The notes under the pieces are model-generated. The model did no database searches, was not told the origin of the DNA, and worked only from the letters and a program-made list of their open reading frames with translations. The position numbers were made by a program, and so were the translations under genes. From contig NZ_AP018786.1 in the NCBI RefSeq assembly GCF_003609995.1, forward strand, positions 1,808,001 through 1,872,000: a DNA stretch of 64,000 nucleotides, written 5' to 3'. Below, one piece after another: positions 35,527 to 44,800 of this stretch. The DNA is from Sutterella megalosphaeroides. Lineage in GTDB: Bacteria; Pseudomonadota; Gammaproteobacteria; Burkholderiales; Burkholderiaceae_F. The first letter of the stretch is position 1, and the number at the start of each line of letters is the position of its first letter.

Positions 35527-35823
35527 GGCGATACCTCATAAATCTGAATCTGCACACTCTAAAAAGCAAGGGAGGAAGAGACGGCACGTTTTCGGCTCGT
35601 TTTGAGCCGACCATGAAAAGCGTGGCCGACGTAGTTGGCGAGTATGACTGCTCCCCATCCAAGCTGGGCGAAGGTTCCTCACGGGTTTTGCTGATCGGTC
35701 CGATCGTTTTTCGTGTAAAAAATAGGATCTTTTCGAGACGGTTTCAAAATGTCCCCAAAAACCTATTCACTTGATTTACAAGCATAAAACTGCAATGTGC
35801 TTGTTTGCCTTGCTGCCCAAAAA

Positions 35824-35839
35824 CGCTAGCATGCTAGCG
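35824..35839. repeat. 16-bp palindrome CGCTAGCATGCTAGCG, copy 1
   Basis: A perfect palindrome, identical to the core of the copy at 36440, with matching CTTCTTG-like flank on one side. Confidence 0.75.
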
Positions 35840-36436
35840 CTTCTTGTATCACCGGGCGTGATAAGATCTACGTGAATCTACATGTTTACTGAATGGAAAA
35901 CATGTTGTGAAGATTCAAAGAGATCGCCAAAGGTCGCACCCGTAGCCGAAACAGCTTCGGCGCAAGTGAACCGGTCTCCTCGCAAGAGACTCGCAGGTCA
36001 GCAACAGGAACCCATCGAGGAGATCCCAGATTTTGCTTGCGCCACAATTTTTGCTGGGATTAGCGAGCTTTTTCTAGGTGTCATCGCCCTTCCCGTCGCA
36101 ACCGGTTAGGGCCTATTCCTTTTGTGCCAACCGGCGGTTCGTGCTCGATGTTGGGCTCCGTAACCCTGAGCCACCGTCCGTTGCGGACGGTGTACCAACC
36201 TAGGTTCAGAAACAGCAGAAGAGGGATCGTCGTTCGGCTTGCCGAAGCACTAGGTCGGCAACTCGCGGCGTGTTCACCGGACTAGGCCTTTTGCTTTGGA
36301 GCCGTCGTCGACAGGGCATCGAATAGCGCAAGACGGTTCGGAGAGTTCTTTGGTGTTTTCGAGTTATCCTCGAGCATTGTAAATACTATGATTGCCAGTA
36401 TTTACGTTAATATATACGTTACTATACGAACGGTAA

Positions 36437-36458
36437 GAACGCTAGCATGCTAGCGTTC
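36437..36458. repeat. Extended palindrome, copy 2 of CGCTAGCATGCTAGCG
   Basis: The 16-bp core at 36440-36455 extends to a perfect 26-bp palindrome (half-site AAGAACGCTAGCA, about 36435-36460). It lies just upstream of the ATPase fragment. Confidence 0.75.
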
Positions 36459-36485
36459 TTGGGACCAAATTTGGTCGGGTAGAAC

Positions 36486-37148
36486 TTGTTTATCGCAAGG
36501 ATGAGACGCGAAATTACACGAGAATCAATTGCGACAAGATGTGCGTGCAAGACCATCTGGTTACGACCGGGTTGGTCGTGCTTGCCCCCGACGGGGAGCT
36601 TCCTTCCGTCCACCCGTTCCCCACCCCTACGAGCCCCCTCGGCGGACGGCACGGTGTGCATCGGGGATACCGTTCTCAGCATCGAGGACGACGAGCTCGT
36701 CACGACAAAGCTGATCGTCCTTCATATCGGCCGAAACGGCGAACCCGTTCGGTTCGACCTTTGCGACGAGTCCGAAGGTACCGTGCGGCTCCTCGATCTG
36801 CTCCCGCACCTCCTTGAAGCCGAAGAAACAGACGGCTTGGCGGCCGTCGCGGACACGTCGGACCGAAGCCTCCAAACGCAGGTCTTCGAAGGGATCCGAT
36901 GCGACTTTCTGAAGACGGGCACGCCGGAAAGCCGACGACAGTTCGTTTTCACGACGTCCGACGTCAACCTCCTCACACAGGAAACGTTCCGACGCGACGA
37001 GCTTTGGGTGGTCAACAAGCGTCCGAGCGGCGAATCGTCGCTTTGCGCGCTCGCCGAGGTCAAGGGCATGCGTCGCCCAAGCCGCCCGAACGACTTCCGA
37101 AAGCTCTGCGTCGAAGGCGCACTCGGCAATGTGCCGCCGTCACGCTGA
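36486..37148 (+). pseudogene. C-terminal fragment of an AAA-family ATPase (Abi/RloA-like)
   Basis: Only the last part of an ATP-binding protein of the AAA_21-type, phage-defence-associated group is present. From about 36700 the frame reads DESEGTVRLLDLLPHL (the segment before Walker B in the family), FTTSDVNLL (H-loop region, with Ser where His is usual) and FRRDELWVVNKRPSGESSL with a G-N-V-P terminus, the typical end of these proteins. The Walker A half is missing and the first 45 residues do not match. The gene appears truncated and inactive, probably by the event that formed the neighbouring palindrome-bearing junction. Confidence 0.6.
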
Positions 37149-38007
37149 CTGCTGTTTCTTGAGCGCAGCGCAAGCCCGATCAGCTGGTCCGTCCGGTCCG
37201 GAAGAGCGGGATGTTGAGCACGTCGCTCTTGAGCTTCAGGTTCTCGGCCGAGAACCGCACGCACAGCTTGATGCGGTCGGGGAACGCGGCCTTGAACCTA
37301 TCGAGCCCGCCGGTGCCTCATGACCTACATCGCCTACATCGCCTTCATCGACCTCTTCGACGCCGGTCCGCACCGCGACCGGGAAAAATGCGGCGACCTG
37401 CGAGGTATCGAAGTCCGTATTGATCGCGACCATGAGACCATTTGGCTCACGCAGAACTAATAGCAGACCTCTTCGATACCACCGCGTAGAACACACAACC
37501 GCACTTGGATTCAACCTATCGATCTTATGAGCCAAGTGAAGAGTCAACTATCAAGAATTTCTTGATAGTTCGCCTGGAGGGGGCTCGAACAGTCAATCAC
37601 AAGGTCAAGCACTACAACCTACGCCGAGGAGGAACCCGTATGCAGGCTGGGAAGGTCCGATCGTTGAGGGCGCGCCCGGAGCGTGCCCGCGATCGCCCGA
37701 TGGCCGTCGGAGGCCGTATGTGCAACCTTGGCACTTACCCGATCGTGCGTCGCCCGCCCGACATTTGTCGTGCATCGTGTCGGCGCAGAACGCTTCCGTC
37801 CGAATCGACCGAATCGAACCATTCGGCCTTCCGGGCGGAAGGGCTTCCGCACGAAGAACCTCATCGGAAGCCCCGAAGACTGCGGATGCATCGGACGCCC
37901 TGACACGTGACCTTCGACCGCCGAAGCGGCTCCCTTGCGTCTCAATTTTGCGCGCGGAGACGGGCGGGTTCGCCGGGAGCCTCGCCCGAACCTTTGCCGA
38001 AGACCGA
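37149..38007. other. Degenerate region with coding remnant and 25-bp palindrome
   Basis: About 860 bp with no intact gene. On the minus strand a 46-codon open stretch ending at 37180 (LDRFKAAFPDRIKLCVRF...) looks like the tail of a lost gene. A perfect inverted repeat AACTATCAAGAA / TTCTTGATAGTT with a 1-nt centre lies at 37546-37570. A GAGGAGG site precedes an ATG at 37640, but the 88-residue Arg-rich frame that follows is not convincing. Confidence 0.4.
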
Positions 38008-38241
38008 TCACCGGCCGCGCTTGTTCGCATCGAGCAACTTCCCTACCTCTTCCGACGAAAACACCCGCTCCTTCCCTTCGCGCACGCGCACCAGGGTCTC
38101 TTCGGCTTCGTGCGTATCTTCGACCTCGTCGAGATACCGCAAAAGGGCCTCGCGCACGAAGAAGCTCTTCGTACGGCCCGTCGCCCGTGCGAGGCGGTCG
38201 AGGCGGCGTTCGATGTTTTCGGGAAGACGAACGGTCAACAT
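38008..38241 (-). CDS. Ribbon-helix-helix antitoxin-like protein
   Basis: 77 residues from the ATG at 38241, which has GGAGG 7 nt upstream. The start MLTVRLPENIERRLDRLARATGR is a CopG/RelB-type ribbon-helix-helix, followed by KSFFVREALLRYLDEVED. The C-terminal tail FSSEEVGKLLDANKRGR would wrap a toxin. No RelE/ParE toxin lies on either side. A perfect dyad upstream (38252-38286) is a likely autoregulatory operator. Confidence 0.82.
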   Translation of the reverse strand: MLTVRLPENIERRLDRLARATGRTKSFFVREALLRYLDEVEDTHEAEETLVRVREGKERVFSSEEVGKLLDANKRGR

Positions 38242-38251
38242 GAAGTTTCCT

Positions 38252-38286
38252 CCGTATGACGCAATGGAATTCCCGCCATCATACGG
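38252..38286. promoter_or_regulatory. Operator dyad for ribbon-helix-helix gene
   Basis: CCGTATGA (38252-38259) and TCATACGG (38279-38286) form a perfect inverted repeat 11 bp upstream of the antitoxin ATG, overlapping its ribosome-site region. This is where autoregulating antitoxins bind. Confidence 0.5.
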
Positions 38287-38477
38287 CTTCCCGCCGCGAG
38301 GCATCGCGCCTCTCTTCGACGCTCTTCGACGCTCTTCGCCCCTCTTCGTCCGTCCTTCAGAAGGCTTCCCGCGCCGTCTCCTCCCACACCGCCGGCACCG
38401 CCCGCACCGCCCGCACAAAAGTGCTAACGTAGGGGCTCCATGATTGTGTGGGTACCCCAAACCTACCAGGGACGCGT

Positions 38478-38659
38478 GCCCGTCCGTGCGTCGGGGAGCT
38501 TCAACATTCTGACGCCCCGGGGCGTCATTCAGTCATTCAAGGCATCGGTTGGCGCCACTGCCAACTGCTTTCCAACAACGACGGATACGGGTATGCGCGG
38601 CTTCGACCCGCATCTCATTCCTCCCCCGGCTGAAGACGAAGGTTTCCTGAGGTATCGCT
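38478..38659 (+). repeat. Conserved 5' leader repeat, copy B
   Basis: Matches copy A at 7601-7782 (minus strand) along its length up to the start codon, with an extra 8-nt duplication (CATTCAGT) near 38531. The leader frame ...GIGWRHCQLLSNNDGYGYARLRPA... is conserved in amino acids but ends at an earlier TGA. It directly precedes the small helix-turn-helix gene at 38660. Confidence 0.7.
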
Positions 38660-38893
38660 ATGAAAGCGACCAAGACTTGGCGCGACATGTTGAACGAATC
38701 GCTGGAAGATCCGAACTTTCGCAAGGAATGGGACGAGGCCAACGCCGAACTGGCCGAGCTCGACAAGATCATTGCGGCTCGTGCATCGGCAGGTCTTGCG
38801 CAGCCCGATGTTGCCGCCCGCCCGGGAACGACGCAGTCTGCAGTAGCGCGACTCGAAAGCCAATTCCACGAGAACGGCACAGGCCTCCCCTGA
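38660..38893 (+). CDS. XRE-type helix-turn-helix antitoxin-like protein, C-terminally truncated
   Basis: 77 residues. MKATKTWRDMLNESLEDPNFRKEWDEANAELAELDKIIAARASAGLAQ is typical of HigA/XRE antitoxins associated with HigB toxins. The helix-turn-helix DVAARPGTTQSAVARLES is present (Pro replaces the usual Met), but the sequence stops a few residues later instead of continuing through the last helix. It is preceded by the conserved leader copy B. No toxin gene adjoins it. Probably a degraded antitoxin. Confidence 0.65.
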   Translation: MKATKTWRDMLNESLEDPNFRKEWDEANAELAELDKIIAARASAGLAQPDVAARPGTTQSAVARLESQFHENGTGLP

Positions 38894-38945
38894 AAACTCG
38901 ATTCATTACGGGAACTTCCACAAATTCGAGAACCCCGGCGCGTTA

Positions 38946-41816
38946 TCAATCAGAATCAGATACGGTCTCCCGCGCCATCTCCTCGCACGCCGCAATCACC
39001 GCCCGCACGAAGTCGGACTCCCCTTCCCCGAGCCCCGCACACTCGTAGTGCACGTCGCCCGCCCGGGGAAGCCCTGCGGGCAGGTACGTCCGGAGGGAAT
39101 TCCCCGCAAAAGCGCCTCGCGCTTCTTCCCAGGCATAAAAGAGCCAGACGCCTTCGAGCGTATCCCCGGGCCGCGTCGGGCTCATTGCGAGAAGGTACTT
39201 GTAGGCGGTATCCATCGTGCGTTCGAGCACCGTTTTCGTGCGGGTCGAGTACTTCGCGTCCGCCACGAACCAGCGCGAAGGGGATGAAGGGGACGACCTC
39301 AAAAGCTGCCGCGAGCGCACCGCCAGAGCGCCTTCGTCCTCTTTTTCTTCCTTTGCTGCCTTTGCGACCGCTTTGACCTCTTTGACCTCTTTCACCGCTT
39401 TGAGCTCTTCAGTCGCCCCGGCGCTTTCCGCCATTGTGCTTGGCTTCTCCGTCGCGCCCCGCCGCACCGACACCCGCACGACGAAGTCGGGCGTGAAGAA
39501 GGCCTCTTCGGGCGTGACGACCTTGAGCCCTCCGCCCTCGGCGGGCGACAAGACGCTCGTGCGCGCGAGACGAACGGCAAACCGCTCGTCAAGGTCGACC
39601 GCTTCGCCTTTTTCGCCTTTGTCGGCTCCTTCGGGTCGTTGCGTTCCCGAAGCCTCTTCGATTGCTTCGGTTGCTTCGGCTGCTTCGCCCCCTTCGGCTG
39701 CGCCCTCGCTCAACTCATTCAACCCGCTCAAGCCTTCGCTCGCGCTCTCGCTCAAATCACTCAAGCGCACCACGGGTTCGTAACAAACGAGCACTTCGGC
39801 AACACAGTCGCCCGCGGCTTTCTCGAAGAGGAACCGATTCGGTCGATCGGAGGAATCTCTTCTTCCCGCGCGTTCGAGTTCGGGTTCCGCCGCACTGCGC
39901 GTATCCGTCAACTTGAAGCCCGCCGCGGAGAGCCCTTCGAGCACGCGAAAGAGCGCGTGGAGTTCGAACACGCGGCTTCGCCCACACGCCGTAAGGAGTG
40001 CGGCCTCGTTTTCAAGCACGGGCTTTTCCGAGCGCTGCACGCCCGAGATCGCTTCGAAGAGCGCCCGGTAGGCGGGAATCGACCGGAAGACTTCCGTAGG
40101 TCTCAGGGTGTCCCTGCCGTTCGTGAGCGTCAAGAGGAGCGGCTCCGCGGGAAGCATCGTGCGGTAGTCGCGAAAGAGCACCGACGTACGGCGTTCAAGC
40201 CCGAAGAGCGCCTCCGCATAGGCGAGGATCCGCTTGGCGGCGTCTTTCGCAAGGGGTGAAGCGGTCGAGACGTAGCCCGGCCGATCGGGCTCGCGCACGC
40301 GGAGTTTCTCCGCGCGCTCCGCCGCCTCGCGCGCGTCCGCACGGAGTTCCTCGCCGAGCGCCGCGAGCACGCCGAGAATCGCGCGGTTTTCGTAGGTGTC
40401 GAAGCGTTTCGCGCTCGACTCCACCAAAACGTGCCGCGGCAGGTACGTGCGTCCTCCGATCCGAAGGCCCGCTCCGTTGGGCGAGGGGACGAGTTCGTCG
40501 GGATGTTCCGCGACGTAGCGAACGGTGTCTGAGGTCACCGCCCGCAATTTCTCCACCGCGTCGACCCTCGACTGCGGCACGAGCCGAAAGCGCGCGTTCG
40601 CTCTCAGGTAGTGCGCGCACTCCTCGTACGTGCGAAGCAGCCTTTCGAGAATCGCAATGCGACGCTTGAGGGTCGAGCTCGAAGAGCTCGAGGAATTCGC
40701 ATCGCGCTCGGCGTCGGGGGTCTTGCCGTCAGCCCCGTCCGGCCCGTCTTTGCCCTCTTTCCCGTTCACTTCCGCACGAACGAACCACTTTCCCGCCCGC
40801 TCGAAAACGAGGTTGGAGAGCTTCACGACGTAGCCCGAATCGCGCTCGGGAACGCAAAGGAAAACGGGCTCCGCGCGAAAGACCGCTTCGGGGGCCGAGG
40901 AGGGGTCGAAGGGAGCGAAGGCGGCGGGCTTTTTGAAGCTTTGGAAGCCTTGGAAGCTTTCGACCCCTTCGAGCTCCTGAAGCTCCTGAAAGTCCTCAAG
41001 CCGCTCCAACGCTTCTTGCGCCTCCTCCCACGGGCCGCTCCCCAAGCGGTAACCGAGTTCCACGTCCGCCGTCCCCAGCTCGTAGGCCATCGCCGCAACG
41101 GGTGCGCCGAGACGGTCGACGGGGGTCAAGACCCAGACGAAACGCTTCGCGGGGAGAGGGGTCTCGGGGGAGGAAGCAGAAGACGAAGCAGAAGACGAAG
41201 CGGAAGCAGCGCCCGGAGAGGACGCCTGCGTCGCATCGCGGGCAGCCGCAACCCCGCTCACCGCGCTCACCTCATTCGATGCGTTCCGTTCGGTCGCCGC
41301 GTTTGCTCCATTCGCATCGTTCTCTTCGCGCTCTTCGCGGGCAATCGCCGTGCGCACGACCTGACCGTTGATCCGAAGTTCCGCTTGCGGGTACGTGCGA
41401 ACGGACCGGAAAGCACGGGGAAAATGCGAGGAACGGAAGGACTGCCGGGACTCTCCGGACTCTCCGGACGTCATGGAGCGCGACGCCCCGCGAAGGTGCA
41501 GGGCGACGCCGGCGTCCGGGGCGTAACGAGCTTCAGGAGCATCAGGAGCTTCAATAGCTTCACGAAGCGCATCGCGAAGCGCTTTTGAGGCCTCCCGGTC
41601 CGCGCGCCTCAGCGCCTCCTCGTCGACTTCGAACTGCCAGACGCGCTCGGCGGGCACGAACGTTTCGATGTCGGCGACCGTTTCCGCACCGATCCCCGAG
41701 GGTGTGCCGCCCGAGCCCCTCCGAAGCCCGAGTCCGAGTTCGAGCCGAAGCCCGAGCCCGAGTCGTATGACGGTTCCCGCTTCGAAATCCCGAAGGACGA
41801 GTTCATCCATCGTCAT
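38946..41816 (-). CDS. McrC/DUF2357-like PD-(D/E)xK nuclease subunit
   Basis: A 956-residue partner of the upstream McrB-like protein, 9 bp from its stop. The central helical part (YENRAILGVLAALGEEL, RTYLPRHVLVESSAKRFDTYENR) is typical of DUF2357 proteins. The C-terminal nuclease has TPDFVVRV (Asp near 775) and FVADAKYSTRTKTV (D853-x-K855) followed by TAYKYLLAM, the PD-(D/E)xK catalytic set. Between the two catalytic halves is a Ser/Glu/Lys-rich insert of about 65 residues. Other low-complexity inserts lie near 195-220, 280-300 and 680-720. It should cleave DNA when driven by the AAA+ partner, as in type IV restriction. Start could also be 41810. Confidence 0.78.
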   Translation of the reverse strand: MTMDELVLRDFEAGTVIRLGLGLRLELGLGLRRGSGGTPSGIGAETVADIETFVPAERVWQFEVDEEALRRADREASKALRDALREAIEAPDAPEARYAPDAGVALHLRGASRSMTSGESGESRQSFRSSHFPRAFRSVRTYPQAELRINGQVVRTAIAREEREENDANGANAATERNASNEVSAVSGVAAARDATQASSPGAASASSSASSSASSPETPLPAKRFVWVLTPVDRLGAPVAAMAYELGTADVELGYRLGSGPWEEAQEALERLEDFQELQELEGVESFQGFQSFKKPAAFAPFDPSSAPEAVFRAEPVFLCVPERDSGYVVKLSNLVFERAGKWFVRAEVNGKEGKDGPDGADGKTPDAERDANSSSSSSSTLKRRIAILERLLRTYEECAHYLRANARFRLVPQSRVDAVEKLRAVTSDTVRYVAEHPDELVPSPNGAGLRIGGRTYLPRHVLVESSAKRFDTYENRAILGVLAALGEELRADAREAAERAEKLRVREPDRPGYVSTASPLAKDAAKRILAYAEALFGLERRTSVLFRDYRTMLPAEPLLLTLTNGRDTLRPTEVFRSIPAYRALFEAISGVQRSEKPVLENEAALLTACGRSRVFELHALFRVLEGLSAAGFKLTDTRSAAEPELERAGRRDSSDRPNRFLFEKAAGDCVAEVLVCYEPVVRLSDLSESASEGLSGLNELSEGAAEGGEAAEATEAIEEASGTQRPEGADKGEKGEAVDLDERFAVRLARTSVLSPAEGGGLKVVTPEEAFFTPDFVVRVSVRRGATEKPSTMAESAGATEELKAVKEVKEVKAVAKAAKEEKEDEGALAVRSRQLLRSSPSSPSRWFVADAKYSTRTKTVLERTMDTAYKYLLAMSPTRPGDTLEGVWLFYAWEEARGAFAGNSLRTYLPAGLPRAGDVHYECAGLGEGESDFVRAVIAACEEMARETVSDSD

Positions 41817-41825
41817 CCATCCCCG

Positions 41826-44800
41826 TCAGAAGAATCGGTACCAACCGAGCGCACTTTCCCCGCGCGCGAGGATCCCGTCGAGAATCGAGCGGCTGCGCGT
41901 GAGGCCGAGCACCGCGAGCGTTTCCCCGAACGTTTCGAGCTTCTCGCGGTACGCGTCGCCGCTCCCTTCGATGCGGGGAAGCAAACGCGCCGCGACCGCA
42001 AAGTCGACCGCCGCGCGAACGGCGTCGGTCACGGAAAGGCGGGCGGACGCTCCCTGAGACGCACTTTGAGAGGCGCTCGCGGCTGTCACGGCGTTCACGG
42101 CTTTCACTTCAGCTGCTTTGAGGGTGCTCTTTCCCCGAGCCTTTTGGATCGTCTTTTGGGTTGCCGTCGGGAATTTCGAGAGCTTTGAGAGTTTCGAGGA
42201 TGCTCCCCCCGTCGTCGCGCCGTTTCCACCCGCATCCGCTTCGCAAAAGACAGGGACGGCGCTCGAGACATAGTCCCGCATCGCCCGACGGGTTCGCACC
42301 GACGTCACCCCTCCCGTCGCACGGAAGGCGGCAACCACATCTTCGAGAAGCGCCAGCGCTTCCGCTTCCCCTTCGAAATGCGCGCGCGGCCCGAAGGCGG
42401 CACGCATCGCCCGCCAGGAGACGGGCGGACGCGGGGCATCGTCGGAGCCATGGGTGCCCTCGTCGGTTGCGCCGTCGTCGTACGAAGCACCCCGGTCGCC
42501 GAGGTTCGCGAAGTCGGGCTCCGTTTCGGGGAGCGTCACCACGGGCGCGCGGTCGAGGAGTCGGGGCGAGAGGTTTTCCGTCGTGAAGTCCGAATTGATG
42601 GTCGCGAGGAACCGCAACGTGTCGGGAACGTCGTAGAGCGCGTCGCCCCCGAGGGCGATGCGGTTCATGCGGCTTCGGTCGTCGCAAATGCGCATGAAGT
42701 CGCCCCAGTAGTATTCCATGGGGGAGAGATTCGCTTCGTCCAAAAGCATCACGAACGGAAGATCGTCGAAACCCGCGCGCGCTTCGGCGTCAAGGAGCGC
42801 CAACGCGTCGCTGCGTCGGGGGTCGGGGCTCTCGAACGTTTTCGAGAGCGGATTCCAGTACCCGAGGAAGTCGCGCTTCGAGGTCCAACCGCGCTCGACC
42901 GAGACGGGGAGGAACCGTTCCGTGCTTTCCGTGCTTTCCGCTTTTTCCATGCTTTCGGCGTGATCGCTCCCGCCGGTGCGATCCGACCTGTCCGAATTGT
43001 ACGAACCGTCCGACCGTTCCGACTTTTCCGTCAACCCCAACACGTCCCCGAGGATCACCGAGATCGAGGTTTTCCCCGCCCCCGGAGGGCCCGAGAGAAC
43101 GGTGAGGAAGTTTTGGGTGAGCAGGATGAACAGGTTCAGGATCGTCAAGCGGTCGTAGTCGCGCAGGCGTTGCACGTCCGCAACGAGCGTGCGCGCGAGC
43201 GTCACGGGGTCCGCTTCAAAGCGCGGCCGTGCGGCCGTTTCCCGAACGCGCGTTTCGATCCGGAGCGTTTCTTGCGCTCTCTTGCGGCTCCCCGCCGCTT
43301 CCAAGAGTTTTTCGGCGAAGACCCCGTCGAACGCGAAATTCCGAGCGCGCTCCAGGGCGTTCTCAAGGTACGCTTCCGCGGCCTTCGCTTCCGTGCGAAG
43401 GCGCTTTTCTTCGTCGGCGAGCGTTGCAAGCGACGCTTCCAAGTCGTTCCTCATCGCAACGAGGTCGGCGGAGGCTTCGATGTTGCCCAAAACCCGGGTC
43501 TTTTCCGCGAGCTTTGCTTCGAGGCGTTCGGTTTCGTCAAGAAGCGTGCGGTTGCGCTCTTCGGCCTCTCGCCGCACGCGCTCGGCTTCGCGCTCCGCGA
43601 CCGATTCCGTCGCCTTGAGGCTCGTTTCCAAGCGCCCGATTTCGGTTTTAAGGTCCTCGATCCGACGGGCGAGCTCACCGTAGCCTTCGATTTTCTTCGC
43701 GAGTTCCGGGGTCGTTGCAATGCGGTTGGCGATCCGCCCCACGATGCGCCCGCCCGGGCTCTTTGCGTCAAGCGAATTATCGAGCAACTCCGCAATCGCC
43801 CGTCCCACGACCTCGACCGCCTCCGCGCCCATGCGGCGCACGGTCAAAAGACGCGCGATTCGCATGAGGCGGGTCTTCGCGATGGCGGGGTCGGTCGTGA
43901 CGTAGGTTTGCGCTTCGGGCGGAAGCGCTGCGATCGGGCTCTCGTGAGGGTCGCCTCCCGAGAGCTCGGCCGCCCGATTCATCCACACCTCGGGTCCCGC
44001 TGCGAGCACCGACGGAAGCACCTTTTCCGCCAAGGTCGCGTCCGACAACACGTCGAAAAGCTTCGGCGTTGCGCCCGCCGCAAAGGCGATTTCGACGGGA
44101 CAGCTTGCGGTCACGCACTCTTCCACGACGCGCAGGGTGCGAATCGCGGGGTCGTCCCTCAGGAACCCCGCCACGAGTCCCCGTCGGGCGTTCGCGTCGC
44201 GCGTGACGAGATTGACGTAGGGCCGCTGCTGACCGTCCTCCTTCAATTTCACGGGGCCGTAGTAGCGGTTCCCGACCGCGAGCAAAACGGGGACGTTTCG
44301 GACGTGGAGGTGCGTGAGCCCCTCGTCCGCGACGTCGTCTCCGTCCGAGTCGGACATTTCCGCGCCTTCGGGTCGGAAGCGAACGAGGATGTCTTTTTCA
44401 AGGTTGATATCTTCTACCCGCGGGCGCACGACGAGAAAGCCCGCGTCGTCTTCGAGCGGGTGCAGACGCCCTTCGGCCGCGAGCCGGTCGTAGTCGATCG
44501 CGCGCTCGAAGTCCTTGCGCGGAGCGCCCGACCCCGCGTCGCGGTTCACGAACGAGTCGTCCGACTCGAGGTCACAGACGTAAAACGCCCCCTCCTGGAG
44601 CCGGGCCTTCCTGTGCGTGCGCAGGTTCGCGGCACCGAGCCGCGGGAATTCGCTCGTGAAGTCGTGCTTGACGTAATTCCCGAGCGCGTCGAACCGGTGC
44701 GTAAAGAAGAGGTTCATAAACGTCCCCGCCCGACGCACGTACGCGAGAACGCGCGCGCGGCCGTAGGCGGGCTTCGGAAGACGCTCGCAGAGGGCGGGCT

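Larger units (their letters stand above)
35527..36485. other. Non-coding region with repeated palindromes upstream of traF
   Basis: 959 bp without a supported gene. It holds two copies of the 16-bp palindrome CGCTAGCATGCTAGCG (35824 and 36440), a 9-bp hairpin CACCGTCCG-ttg-CGGACGGTG (36172-36192), the palindrome AACCTAGGTT just after it, and AT-rich ACGTTA repeats near 36400. A possible 75-residue frame at 35882-36109 lacks a ribosome site. This could be a partition, origin or regulatory region of the former mobile element. Confidence 0.45.

Noticed and set aside
35882-36109. 75-residue reading frame next to palindrome copy 1
   Set aside because: It has no ribosome site and no recognisable family pattern, and it overlaps structured DNA.
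37640-37903. Reading frame with a good GAGGAGG site
   Set aside because: The product is Arg/Pro-rich with no fold-like pattern; composition alone explains it.
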